Source of the DNA: Deltaproteobacteria bacterium
GTDB taxonomy: Bacteria > Myxococcota_C > UBA6777
Direction of reading: 5' to 3'
Length of the DNA: 64,000 bases
NCBI GenBank assembly: GCA_002731275.1
Contig: PCBK01000168.1
Span: forward strand, 1 to 64,000
Every line of letters starts with the position of its first letter. Positions within the stretch are counted from its first letter, which is position 1. The position numbers were made by a program, and so were the translations under genes. Under the pieces are notes generated by a model. It did no database searches. It saw nothing but the letters and a program-made list of their open reading frames with translations, and had not been told where the DNA came from. Positions 46,155 through 55,994 of the stretch are shown here, one piece after another.

Positions 46155-47972
46155 ATGGCTGAGTCACAAACCAGTCCGTCATCAGAAGGTGTCAATCCTT
46201 CTGCGATCGCGACGGAGATGGTGGGTGAGTACCGAGAGCTAACCTTTGCAGGGATCTTTTTGGGGATCTTGCAAGGGATTGTTCTCAACTTATCCTTCGT
46301 CTACGTTGCGCTTAAGTTGGGTTTTTCGATCGGCGGTTCGACCGTCGCATCGATTATGGGATATGTCGTTTTGCGTGGTGTGTTGCGCAAAGGGTCGAGT
46401 ATCGAGAACAACATCAACCAGACGATCGCGTCTGGTATCAACACTGCCGGGACAGGGATTGTGTTTACATTGCCTGCGCTGTTTTTGCTCAATCAAAAAT
46501 GGCAGGCGGCAGGTAGTGGTCTAGAATTTTCAATTGGACCCTTTCTGATCGCGAGTGTCGCAGGGGCGATTCTTGGTGTTGTCGTGATCATTCCTCTTCG
46601 CAAGCAGATGATCGACCTGGATCGTCTGCGTTTTCCGAGTGGGGTGGCAACTGCAACGATTATTCGTGCGGGTTCATCTGGTGTTGAGAAGGCAAAGCTG
46701 CTCGCGATAGGCTTTGTGGTCAGCGCTGGCTGGAAGCTGCTCTTACTCTCCGGCTGGTTAGACACAGTTTCGGGAGGACGTATCGCTCACGAAGAGTTGG
46801 ATTTTTCGATGGGTGTGATCCCTGCTTACTTGTCTCCAATCCTCGCACTCTCGTTGATGAACATCGCTGCAGGTTTGCTCGCTGGACGTGGTGGTTTACC
46901 ATTTTTTGTCGGTGGTGTGTTGTCCTGGTGGGTGATCTCTCCGATCGCAGTCGGCGCTGGTTGGACACCTGCTGGTATGACTGGGGGAGATCTGTCCGGG
47001 TTTGTCTACTCACAGATGCTACGTCCGCTCGGTATCGGTGCGTTGATCGGTGGTGCGCTGATGGGCGTCATTGTGGCATTCCCTGCGATCAAGAGCGCGT
47101 TACGTTCGCTTGCGATGGCGACCAAGACCGCTTCGGCAGGTGGTAGCAAGGTGGGCTCCGATGAGATGCCATTTTGGGTGATCATCGCTGGTACCATCGC
47201 GGCAATTGTGTTGTTCTTTATCTCCGCGATGATGACACCTGGTGTCTCGCCTGTACAAGCTGTGATTGCGTCGATCGTTGGGACATTGTGGTTGGGACTC
47301 GCGGGACTCATTGTCGCGCAGGCGACAGGGATGACTGATATCTCTCCGATGTCTGGGATGGCGCTGATCTCCGTGACGTTGATGATGTTCTTGCTCAACA
47401 AGAACATCGCGGCGGCGATGGTCGTTGGAGTCGCTGTCTGTGTGGCGATTGGCCAGGCTGCCGATATGATGCAGGACTTAAAGACAGGCTTTATTCTCGG
47501 TGGTCGTCCTGTGAAGCAGCAATTCGTACAGTTTTGCGTGACATGGATTGGCGGGTTGATCGCGATCGGTGCGATCTATCTGTTGTGGAAGACCGGGCCT
47601 GGTGGACAAGGCGGTTTTGGTAACAAGAACCTTCCGGCACCTCAGGCGAGCGCACTGATGGGGATCGTCGAAGGTCTCAAGAGTGGCCAAGTGCCCCTCG
47701 ACAAGTACGTCATGGGTGGTGTGGTTGGAGCGCTTCTCGGAGCAGCGCCAATGGCTGGACTCGGTGTCCTCGTCGGTCTCGCGATGTATCTGCCATTCTC
47801 GATTACGCTGGGATATGGTCTCGGCTGCCTGATGCAGATGGCAATCCAGCGCCGTTATGGTGTGGCTTTCTGTGAACACAAACTCGTCCCTCTCGCGGCT
47901 GGATTGATCGTGGGAGAGGCGATGACAGGGATGGGGCACGCGTTGTTTGAAGTGCTTCGTTCATCGTTGTAA
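46155..47972 (+). CDS. OPT-family oligopeptide transporter
   Basis: 605 residues from the ATG at 46155, eight bases after AAGGAG. About 14-16 hydrophobic helices span the protein. The N-terminus has the OPT pattern (YRELTFAGIFLGILQGIVLNLSFVYVALKLGFSIGGSTVASIMGY), and conserved NNINQTIASGINTAGTGIVFTLPALF and LRFPSGVATATIIRA follow. OPT proteins import oligopeptides or metal chelates with protons. The next gene begins 10 bases after this stop behind a perfect AAGGAGG, so the two are likely an operon. Confidence 0.9.
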   Translation: MAESQTSPSSEGVNPSAIATEMVGEYRELTFAGIFLGILQGIVLNLSFVYVALKLGFSIGGSTVASIMGYVVLRGVLRKGSSIENNINQTIASGINTAGTGIVFTLPALFLLNQKWQAAGSGLEFSIGPFLIASVAGAILGVVVIIPLRKQMIDLDRLRFPSGVATATIIRAGSSGVEKAKLLAIGFVVSAGWKLLLLSGWLDTVSGGRIAHEELDFSMGVIPAYLSPILALSLMNIAAGLLAGRGGLPFFVGGVLSWWVISPIAVGAGWTPAGMTGGDLSGFVYSQMLRPLGIGALIGGALMGVIVAFPAIKSALRSLAMATKTASAGGSKVGSDEMPFWVIIAGTIAAIVLFFISAMMTPGVSPVQAVIASIVGTLWLGLAGLIVAQATGMTDISPMSGMALISVTLMMFLLNKNIAAAMVVGVAVCVAIGQAADMMQDLKTGFILGGRPVKQQFVQFCVTWIGGLIAIGAIYLLWKTGPGGQGGFGNKNLPAPQASALMGIVEGLKSGQVPLDKYVMGGVVGALLGAAPMAGLGVLVGLAMYLPFSITLGYGLGCLMQMAIQRRYGVAFCEHKLVPLAAGLIVGEAMTGMGHALFEVLRSSL

Positions 47973-47982
47973 GGAGGTCCAC

Positions 47983-49473
47983 ATGAATCTACAACCAGCA
48001 AGTTCCCTTCGTCTCGTCAGTTTCTTGATGTTCAGTGTGGGGATTATGATCGCGATCTCCGGTGGTGCGCGGCTGCCCGCCAAACAACAGCTCAAAGTTG
48101 AGTTGGCTTTTTACAAGCAAAAAGCCAAAGAGCTGAAAGCCCTACCTGCGCTCAAAAAGAAGGCAGAAGAGGCCGCTTCGAAGATCGCGTTGTTTAAGTC
48201 GTCTATGAAAGATCTGCCAAAGAAGATGCAAAGTGTGCATCGACAAAAGGCTCAAATCCCTGTGGCGATCGCAAATTTAGAGGCTCGTCAGTCCCGTATC
48301 CGAGCGCAGGCCGCGAAGTTCGAGGCGACCAATGCGATGTTTCGTCGTGAGATTGCGCAGAAAAAGAAGGCGATGATGAAGTACTTGCGTATGCAGCTTC
48401 GTATCCTTGCTTCTTCTACACGTAGTCCCAACATCAAAATCTTAAAGAAGCCCACCTCGCAACCCAAAAAGACCACTCCACAACCTGAAGATGTCTCTTT
48501 GGAGAAGATGAAGGCCCTCCTCGAACGTCAGCAGCTCGACAAGAAGCTCGATTCGTTGAAGAAGCGCTTCGTGATCCTCGCGCATATCTCAAGTGTACAA
48601 ATGCGTATCTCCGATATCCGAGGAAGGATCGCGAGAAATGAACGCGCGATCTCTCGCGCGCACATTCGTATCCTCAAGTTGTCGCAAAAGATCGCGGAGA
48701 AACGCCGTGAACAAGAGAAGCTCCCTGGGGCGTTGCGTGCGCTCGTCCTCAAAAAGCAAAAACAACCAGAAGCGCTGCGTCTTTTGGTCGTGAAGGCCAA
48801 CAAAGCCAAGCGGACTTATGAGAAGACCAAAAAGCAGCTTGAGGCTGTCACTGCGACCGTCAAGTCAGCTGATCCTGCCAAGGCTTTTGCATCGCAAGTG
48901 CGTCTTCATCAGGAGAAGCTCGCGGCGATCACGCCCAAAAAGGACAAGCATGGCAAAATCATCCCCGCAAAGACGGGCGCTGCACATAAGATGCCTTCGA
49001 TCTGGCCTGACTCTTGGCCTTTCTTTCTCGGTGGTGTCTTGCTCTCTATCTTAGGACTGATCTTGTGGCACAGCTCTGTGCGCAAAGAGGTCGCTGAGAT
49101 GGTGAAAAATCAGTCCAACGATGAGTCCAATCCCTTCGCGTTGCTTGCGCGTGTTCAAGAACCTCTCAAAAAACTCGGTGAGGAAGTCATTTCACTCTCT
49201 CATGCAGATATCTGTGAGCGTGTCGATGAGATCCTCGGTGAGTACATTTTGCCCTTCGCAGAGGTCCGGCGGCTTGTCATTGAGCAGCTCGGAATGAATA
49301 ACGGCGCAGAAGTCCTCGTGATCGTGTCTTATGGAGAGCGTATGCTCAACAGGACTTGGTCTGCTGCGTCTGACGGACACCACCCTGAAGCACGTGCGGC
49401 GCTCGCAGATGCTGTCGATGCGTTTGTCGAAGCCAATGAGACTGCACAAAAACACCTCAAGACTAGCACCTGA
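47983..49473 (+). CDS. Coiled-coil inner-membrane protein, unknown
   Basis: 496 residues. The ATG at 47983 has AAGGAGG five bases upstream. A hydrophobic N-terminal helix (about 8-27) is followed by a very long Lys/Gln/Ala-rich coiled coil (about 35-310). A second transmembrane helix (WPFFLGGVLLSILGLILW, about 345-363) precedes a cytoplasmic-looking globular C-terminus (about 370-496). The topology implies a periplasmic coiled coil between two membrane helices. I recognise no family. Tight coupling to the OPT transporter suggests a partner or regulator. Confidence 0.7.
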   Translation: MNLQPASSLRLVSFLMFSVGIMIAISGGARLPAKQQLKVELAFYKQKAKELKALPALKKKAEEAASKIALFKSSMKDLPKKMQSVHRQKAQIPVAIANLEARQSRIRAQAAKFEATNAMFRREIAQKKKAMMKYLRMQLRILASSTRSPNIKILKKPTSQPKKTTPQPEDVSLEKMKALLERQQLDKKLDSLKKRFVILAHISSVQMRISDIRGRIARNERAISRAHIRILKLSQKIAEKRREQEKLPGALRALVLKKQKQPEALRLLVVKANKAKRTYEKTKKQLEAVTATVKSADPAKAFASQVRLHQEKLAAITPKKDKHGKIIPAKTGAAHKMPSIWPDSWPFFLGGVLLSILGLILWHSSVRKEVAEMVKNQSNDESNPFALLARVQEPLKKLGEEVISLSHADICERVDEILGEYILPFAEVRRLVIEQLGMNNGAEVLVIVSYGERMLNRTWSAASDGHHPEARAALADAVDAFVEANETAQKHLKTST

Positions 49474-49575
49474 GGACACTCCTCTTTTCTCCTACAGCGA
49501 TCCCATCCACTCCCTCTCTTTCGCGCTCTTCTTATCCTCACAAACAGTCTGTCTTGCTTGTTATTTCGAAAGAAT

Positions 49576-49600
49576 CCATACGCAATGGGTATGGTCTTTT
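49576..49600 (+). terminator. Possible terminator of the OPT operon
   Basis: CCATAC (49576-49581) pairs with GTATGG (49589-49594) across a 7-nt loop, followed by TCTTTT. It lies about 100 bases after the coiled-coil gene. Short stem and interrupted T-run make it tentative. Confidence 0.3.
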
Positions 49601-49696
49601 GTGGGATCTTCTTGTATAGTTGTTTGCAAGGGATAAAGTCGTGTGATTTGCGGCTTATTAGACGAATATGAGTGTTTGTTGCGAAGAGGAAAATCC

Positions 49697-52600
49697 ATGA
49701 AGTGGTCAGGGCTCTTTTATATGTTGTTGGCTGGTTGCCTTTTGTGGGGCACCTCATTTTCATCGACAGGTTGTGTCGTGGGCTCTGGCTCACAAAAGAC
49801 GATCGCCTGTGAAGTGGATACAGATTGTGCGAGTTCACTGCCTTTTTGTGTCGCTCAGAAGTGTGTGCAGTGTAAATCTGATGGCAATTGTGCCGAAGGG
49901 ATGGCTTGCCAGAGCGGCGTATGTCAGCCCAAACCTGCCGAAGAGAAGGCCTCAGAGCCCGTCGTCGAGAAGGAAGAAACAGCACCTGTTGAGCCGACCA
50001 AAGAAGTCGTCGCCGACGCAGGAGAGGAGAGCGTGCTTCCCGAAAGTGCGCCTGAAGAAGCTGTGGCGGAGATGACCCCTGAGGAACCTGCCGTTCAAAC
50101 ACTCAACTGCTATCCCAATCACAAAAGTGTCGAAGTGCATGCACATCCGTACGCAGCAACACGTCATGGTCTCGCGCGCATCGATGTGGATCCCAAACAG
50201 AGATACATCGCCTTCGTCAATGAAGACGAATTTCACGTGCGGATCTTATACAGAAGCAATGGTTTGTTGTATCGCGTCCTGAGAGGCCACACCAATGGGG
50301 TCTACGACGTTGCCTTCTCTCCTGATGGAAAATACGTCGTCTCGGCCTCCAAAGACACGACCATTAAAGTCTGGGAGGTCACAACTGGAAAGCTCATCAG
50401 GACACTCAAAGGCCACACCTCCCATATCTACAGGGTCAATGTCGTCAAGGATAACATCGTCTCCGCTGGTTTCTACGATCGAACCGTGAGGATCTGGCGA
50501 CTCAGTGATGGAAAGCTCCTCCACAAACTGACCATGCCAAGCACCGCAAGGTCTGCCGAACTGAGCCCTGACGGAAACACCCTCGCCATTGGCGTTGATG
50601 ATAGAAAAATCTATATCTACACATTCGACAGTAAAGCCAATAAGTGGAACAAAAAGTACACACTGACTGGCCACACTTCTGCCATTTACGAGACGATTTT
50701 CCGTCCTGATGGAAAACAACTTCTGTCTGTGAGTACGGACAAAACGTTGCGCTTTTGGGACCCTGTCGCGGGGAAATCTGTAGCCTCTGTGACTCTGGGC
50801 CAATATGCACTTAGCGCGATGTACTCGACGGACGGGAAGCTACTCGCTGTTGGGACAGCTTATTCAGGAGTGACTGACGGACGCCGTGTTCTGTTGTACG
50901 ATGCCAACACACGAAAACTGATCAGGCGGACTGATTCATTCAGCACAAGTGTTCGCTCGGTCGCGCTCAGCGGTGACAAAAAATATGTCTATGGAGCAGT
51001 CGAAGACAGTACCTTCCGCTATCACAACGTCAGTGATGGGAAACGTGCTCGGTTGTTGCTCACACACGTCGACCGCCGCTCACTCGCGATCTTCAGCCCT
51101 GATGGCAAGACACTCCTTAACACGAGCGCGGCGTCATCGAAGGTCAAGCTGCTGGATGTCGCAAATGGCAATGTGTTACACGAAGTGAAAGGACATCCTC
51201 ACGGTGTACGTGCTGCGGCATTTAGTGAAGATGGCCAATGGTTTGCGACAGGTGCCGACGATGGGAAGCTTCGGATCTTTGAGACAGAGACGGCGAAGTT
51301 GGTGCGCGAGATCAGCGCACACTCTATGCCCATCAACACAGTCGCGTTTAGCCCTAACGGTCTGACGATCGCTTCTGGCTCTTGGGACCGCAAGGTGAAA
51401 TTGTGGAATGTCAGCAACGGTGCCAAAAGCGCGGAGCTCAATCATAGTGAGATCGTGACTGGAGTGAGCTTTCACGCTGGTAATGAGTATCTCGCGACGT
51501 CTTCTCTGGCCAAACGTATTCGTGTGTTTCGTTTCTTCAGTAGCACTTGGTCCCCGCTCTTTACATCCATTCCCTCTGGGGCCAATTTTATGACCGTTGT
51601 GAAGTTTCACCCTGACAAAAAGCGCCTGTTTGCGGCAGATTACTCTGGACGGGTGTATCAATGGGACTTCAAAAATGCCAACGCAACACCCACAAACACA
51701 CGGACGATCCATCGCTCGACCATCAGAGATCTTGCTTTTGATAAGAGTGGTCAGTACATGGCGACAGCTTCATACCAGCGTGTCGCGAAGCTCGTACGTG
51801 TGAGTGACGGCGAAACACTTCAAACGTTTGGTCGTAATAGCGGTTTTGTCGCAGGTGTCTCTCTCAACTCCGATGCCACAATCTTGGCGACGACTGCGTG
51901 GGATCGCAGTATTCATTTGTGGGATATCAAGAACAAGATCGCGCCCTCAACAAAATTGACTCACCAAGCGGCAGTCAAAGCCATCGATGCCCAATCCAAT
52001 GGAGACCTGATCGCGTCTGGCGACGCTGGCGGGAACATCACGTTCTGGAACATTCATACAGGCAAAGAGGTGAAGTCCTTTCCAAAGGTGCACGACAAAG
52101 TCCTCTCCTTGCGGTTTAGCCACAATGGCAAGTTGATGGCTTCTGGTGGAGAAGACGCGAAGATCTTTATCTGGGAAGTGGACACTGGCAAAAAACTACA
52201 CGAACTCATCGGCCACAGCGAGACCATTACCGCATTCCGCTTTAGCCTCGATGACAAAACGCTCTACTCCTCTTCGTGGGATGCGACGATCCGTGAGTGG
52301 GATGTGAAGACAGGTAAGGAGCTTCGTCTCTTTGCAGAACATGGCTCCGATCGTGTCTTGAGTATGGACATGAGCCCTGACGGAAAGACCATGATCTCGG
52401 GGGATTACGAGTCCAATATTCTAATTTGGGATATCAAGGATATGAAAGTCGCCCACAAAAAAGGTGAACACACAGGTGGGGTGACTTCACTCGCGTTCTA
52501 CACGCGTGGGGACTACTTCTTCTCGGGCTCGTATGACACGGATATTCGTTTTTACACCATCACAGGCGGCCACAGGATCTCTTTTAGTGACCACCTCAAG

Positions 52601-53707
52601 TCGATCCTCTCTGTCGATACTTACTCCGACAACCGATTTGCCCTGACAGCGTCACTTGACGGAAATATCCGCATCTGGGACGTCGTCAACTTCCGCGTCG
52701 CGCAGCTGCTCGGTGGTGGAGCAGGGACGGGACACACTGGTGCGGTGAATCAGGCTATGTGGGGGCCACGTCAGAAGACCATTCTCTCTGCCTCTGATGA
52801 CATGACGGTTCGTATTTGGAAGCTCGGACAGGCTCCCCTCATTCGCAGCATTTTTGACGGCCAATACAAAGCCAACGCGACTGTTCTTCGGCCAGATGGT
52901 GGTGTCGCTGCATCTGGAGGTGATGACTCTATTGTTCGTGAATACTATGTTCGCACGGGCGGTCATAAACGGACCTATTACAGTATTGGGAGCGCCGTCT
53001 TAAGTGTCGCGTACAACGCAGATGGTTCGATGATCGCAGGTGGTTCTGTCAAAGGGAACTTGCGCATCTGGAAGACGAGTAACGGCGCCTACGTCAAACA
53101 AATGAACAACCAGGCTCCCGTCAATGCGGTCATCTTCCACCCCGACGGAAAAACAATTTTTGGGGCTTCAGACAAAGCGCTCACACAGTGGAATATCGCC
53201 GACGGAAAGTCTGTCAAGGTCTGGACTGGACACGCAGGCGCAGTGAAGAGTCTTTCAATGAGTCCAGACAAGACGATGATGGTCTCTGGTGGCCAAGACA
53301 AAAAAGTGATTCTTTGGGATCTCAAAACCGGGAAACCAACACAAACACTCTCCACGCCCAACGAAGCTATCAGTGTCTCTTTTGGTCCTGCCAACCAACA
53401 CATCGCTGCGCTCTCCAAAGACGAAGGTGTCCATGTCTTTGGAGTCGATGGCAAAAAGATCGCCTCTGCGACCCTCCCTCAAAAGGGAGCGACCACTGTA
53501 CGCTTTGGGACGACGCCAGATGTCGTCGCTGTCTCTTTCGATGATGGAACTATTCGGTTTTATCGTATCTCTGAGAGTCAATGGGTTGAGCTTGTGCAGC
53601 CCATCAAGCGCCCATTCCTCTCTCTCGATCTGCTCTCAGAACAAGGCATCATGTCCGCGACCAATGACAACGGTGTGCTCTTTGTTTGGCAATGTGCAAC
53701 GCCGTAA
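49697..53707 (+). CDS. WD40-repeat lipoprotein, about 28 repeats
   Basis: 1,336 residues from the ATG at 49697 (AGAGGA upstream). The signal peptide ends at lipobox STGC. A short disulphide module (CEVDTDC...CVAQKCVQC...CQSGVC) and an acidic Glu/Pro/Val linker (about 80-135) follow. About 28 WD40-like repeats fill the rest, many with clear GH...FSPDGK...SASxDxTIKVW cores. Twenty-eight is four times seven, so four seven-bladed propellers are a natural reading. Secreted WD40 lipoproteins serve as interaction scaffolds; ligands are unknown. The Cys module matches those of the neighbouring Cys-rich lipoproteins. Confidence 0.88.
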   Translation: MKWSGLFYMLLAGCLLWGTSFSSTGCVVGSGSQKTIACEVDTDCASSLPFCVAQKCVQCKSDGNCAEGMACQSGVCQPKPAEEKASEPVVEKEETAPVEPTKEVVADAGEESVLPESAPEEAVAEMTPEEPAVQTLNCYPNHKSVEVHAHPYAATRHGLARIDVDPKQRYIAFVNEDEFHVRILYRSNGLLYRVLRGHTNGVYDVAFSPDGKYVVSASKDTTIKVWEVTTGKLIRTLKGHTSHIYRVNVVKDNIVSAGFYDRTVRIWRLSDGKLLHKLTMPSTARSAELSPDGNTLAIGVDDRKIYIYTFDSKANKWNKKYTLTGHTSAIYETIFRPDGKQLLSVSTDKTLRFWDPVAGKSVASVTLGQYALSAMYSTDGKLLAVGTAYSGVTDGRRVLLYDANTRKLIRRTDSFSTSVRSVALSGDKKYVYGAVEDSTFRYHNVSDGKRARLLLTHVDRRSLAIFSPDGKTLLNTSAASSKVKLLDVANGNVLHEVKGHPHGVRAAAFSEDGQWFATGADDGKLRIFETETAKLVREISAHSMPINTVAFSPNGLTIASGSWDRKVKLWNVSNGAKSAELNHSEIVTGVSFHAGNEYLATSSLAKRIRVFRFFSSTWSPLFTSIPSGANFMTVVKFHPDKKRLFAADYSGRVYQWDFKNANATPTNTRTIHRSTIRDLAFDKSGQYMATASYQRVAKLVRVSDGETLQTFGRNSGFVAGVSLNSDATILATTAWDRSIHLWDIKNKIAPSTKLTHQAAVKAIDAQSNGDLIASGDAGGNITFWNIHTGKEVKSFPKVHDKVLSLRFSHNGKLMASGGEDAKIFIWEVDTGKKLHELIGHSETITAFRFSLDDKTLYSSSWDATIREWDVKTGKELRLFAEHGSDRVLSMDMSPDGKTMISGDYESNILIWDIKDMKVAHKKGEHTGGVTSLAFYTRGDYFFSGSYDTDIRFYTITGGHRISFSDHLKSILSVDTYSDNRFALTASLDGNIRIWDVVNFRVAQLLGGGAGTGHTGAVNQAMWGPRQKTILSASDDMTVRIWKLGQAPLIRSIFDGQYKANATVLRPDGGVAASGGDDSIVREYYVRTGGHKRTYYSIGSAVLSVAYNADGSMIAGGSVKGNLRIWKTSNGAYVKQMNNQAPVNAVIFHPDGKTIFGASDKALTQWNIADGKSVKVWTGHAGAVKSLSMSPDKTMMVSGGQDKKVILWDLKTGKPTQTLSTPNEAISVSFGPANQHIAALSKDEGVHVFGVDGKKIASATLPQKGATTVRFGTTPDVVAVSFDDGTIRFYRISESQWVELVQPIKRPFLSLDLLSEQGIMSATNDNGVLFVWQCATP

Positions 53708-53913
53708 GTTTGGGGAGCGCTGATGGGCTGTGTGTCATCACAGCTAATACACACTCACCTGACGGGATTTGCAATGTTGTGCAATGATTGTTACGATTTT
53801 GTGATGTGTTGTGATTTTTTTGAAACAAAAAGGTTTGCCTTTGTGTTTTGTCGTAGGTGAAGAATGTGTTTTGTCTTACCATTGGCTTTGTTAGGTTTTT
53901 ACAGTAGGTGATC

Positions 53914-55806
53914 ATGATGAGGCTGTTTTTGCGAACGTGCGGATTGCTTTGCTTGTTTGTGTTGGTGGCTTGTGAGGGGGCTCCCAAGAGTTTTCAGATC
54001 AAGCCTCCAGCGTTTTGCAAAAGTGACGCGGATTGTTTCGATATTTCAAAGTCTTGCGTGGGGGGGCTGTGCCAGTATAAAGCCAAAACGGATCTCTGTG
54101 GCAATGGTTTTTGCGACGCGAGCGAGACGTGTAAGACATGCCCTCAAGATTGTAGTGCTGCGTGTGGGAGCTGTGGTGACAGTGTCTGCGATGTGGGCAC
54201 TGGAGAGAATTGTGCTTCGTGCCCTTCTGATTGTGGTTGTAAGTTACCACAAGTATGTAACCGCTCGAAGCTGTCTTGTGAGAAGACATGTGGCAATGGT
54301 GTGTGTGAGAACACGTACAATGAAAATTGTGAAACATGTCCCGGAGATTGTAAGTGCCCAGCGGGTCGAGCATGTACCAAGGGGAGCTGCTTTAACGCAT
54401 GTGGCGATGGACGTTGTGACGCCGCAGAAAACGAGAACTGCACCAGTTGCCCTGATGACTGTGGGTGCCCGGATGGGACGCAGTGTCAAAATGGCCGCTG
54501 TGGTGCTGCATGTGGAGACGGGACTTGCGATGATACACAAGGGGAAAATTGTTCCTCTTGTCCTACTGATTGTGCGTGTAAGACGAGCGGTGAGATCTGC
54601 GCGAATGGTCTCTGTCAGGCACCTTGTGGAGATGGTTTTTGTGAGATCGCGCGCAAGGAGAATTGTGATACCTGTCCAAGTGATTGTTCTTGTCCATCAC
54701 AGCAATATTGCGACGTTGTAAGTGGGGGATGTCTTCCTTATTGTGGGGACAATCAATGTGATGCCAATCGAGGAGAAAATTGTTCGACTTGTGCGAGTGA
54801 TTGTAAGTGTAATGACAAACAGGCGTGTTCGGGAGGGTCTTGTGTCTGTGTAAAGCAATGTGCAGGCAAAGAGTGTGGTGATGACGGTTGTGGCGGACAG
54901 TGTGGGAGCTGCTCTGGTGCGACGACGTGTGACACGGGTACAAACAAATGTGAGTGTACTCACGAATGCACCTTGGGAGATGGAGAGTGCACCGGAGGAA
55001 AAGGCTATCGTCGATGTTTGCTCGACGCCTCTGGCTGTCGTGTGTGGCAGACAGGAACATGCCAAAACACCTGTGAGGATGATGGGGTATGTTGTGATTG
55101 TGGGAGCAAGGTCTGTGGTAGCGATGGCTGTGGTGGGTCATGTGGGGCTTGTTCGAGTAAGGCGAACTGTGTGTCAGGGCAGTGCCAATGTACACATGAG
55201 TGCAACAGCGTCGGAGAGCTTCGCTGTAGTCCCCAAAGTAATGGAAAGTACGAAGAATGTTTCGCAGACGCCAGTGGTTGTCGTTATTGGTCGGAGAAGT
55301 CTTGCTCGGGTGGACGTACTTGTGTAAATGGTCAATGTTGTACACCGACTTGCTCTGGGAAGGAGTGTGGGAGTGATGGTTGTGGTGGCCAATGTGGTTC
55401 GTGCTCGTCAGGTGGAGGGACTTGTTTCTCTGGCTTGTGTCCGCGTACATTGGAGATCATCAGTATTAAGGTCCCTTGTCGTCATGCCTTGTGTCGAGAT
55501 TATCGTGGGAACTCAAGTGACAAACGTCCCGATGTGATCGTGAGTGTTCAGCTCTCAAATGGCCAAAAGTTTTATATGCCAACCCGGCAAAATATGGAGT
55601 GTGATAAGGAGGTCCAGGTAAACTGGAAAGGTGTCACGGGCGTTGATCCGGCAGGCCTGAATGGGATGTCGATCGCCGTGTTGGATAAAGATGGAAGTTC
55701 CAGCGCAACAGTTTGCGCTTCTTGGTGGCGCGACTTTTCTGGCTACACAAGTGAGACGACCTTTTCCAATAACTTCATCGATATCAAACTCAAAGTGACC
55801 AAGTGA
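53914..55806 (+). CDS. Cys-rich lipoprotein with seven CGNG modules (paralogue 1)
   Basis: About 630 residues from the ATG at 53914 after AGG; the ATG three bases later is as likely. Lipobox LVAC. An N-terminal FCKSDADCFD module precedes seven tandem units of the form CGxGxC-x8-ENCxxCPxDCxC (about 45-290). Three CGxDGCGGxCGxC units follow, alternating with two CTHEC...C...DASGCRxW units. A roughly 115-residue C-terminal domain starts LEIISIKVPCRHALC and contains MSIAVLDKDGSS, resembling a C2-like beta-sandwich. Cys spacing implies an extended disulphide rod. The function is unknown; it is the longest of three tandem paralogues. Confidence 0.8.
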   Translation: MMRLFLRTCGLLCLFVLVACEGAPKSFQIKPPAFCKSDADCFDISKSCVGGLCQYKAKTDLCGNGFCDASETCKTCPQDCSAACGSCGDSVCDVGTGENCASCPSDCGCKLPQVCNRSKLSCEKTCGNGVCENTYNENCETCPGDCKCPAGRACTKGSCFNACGDGRCDAAENENCTSCPDDCGCPDGTQCQNGRCGAACGDGTCDDTQGENCSSCPTDCACKTSGEICANGLCQAPCGDGFCEIARKENCDTCPSDCSCPSQQYCDVVSGGCLPYCGDNQCDANRGENCSTCASDCKCNDKQACSGGSCVCVKQCAGKECGDDGCGGQCGSCSGATTCDTGTNKCECTHECTLGDGECTGGKGYRRCLLDASGCRVWQTGTCQNTCEDDGVCCDCGSKVCGSDGCGGSCGACSSKANCVSGQCQCTHECNSVGELRCSPQSNGKYEECFADASGCRYWSEKSCSGGRTCVNGQCCTPTCSGKECGSDGCGGQCGSCSSGGGTCFSGLCPRTLEIISIKVPCRHALCRDYRGNSSDKRPDVIVSVQLSNGQKFYMPTRQNMECDKEVQVNWKGVTGVDPAGLNGMSIAVLDKDGSSSATVCASWWRDFSGYTSETTFSNNFIDIKLKVTK

Positions 55807-55888
55807 GTAACACCATACATCCTGCAATATCCGTTGATTTGCGTCTGTGTTCTTTCCCCTCTTCCTCATAGAAATATCTTCCTCTTTG

Positions 55889-55917
55889 TTTACGAATCAC
55901 CTTGTTCTGGCTATACT
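55889..55917 (+). promoter_or_regulatory. Candidate promoter of Cys-rich paralogue 2
   Basis: TTTACG (55889-55894), 17 bases, TATACT (55912-55917), about 75 bases before the start codon. This suggests that paralogue 2 can be expressed separately from paralogue 1. Confidence 0.45.
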
Positions 55918-55994
55918 TACATTTATTCTCTCGTGGAGAGAGTCGTTTTGTCGGGTCGAAGGACTGAACCCGGCTCGTCAGAAGGAGGATGATT

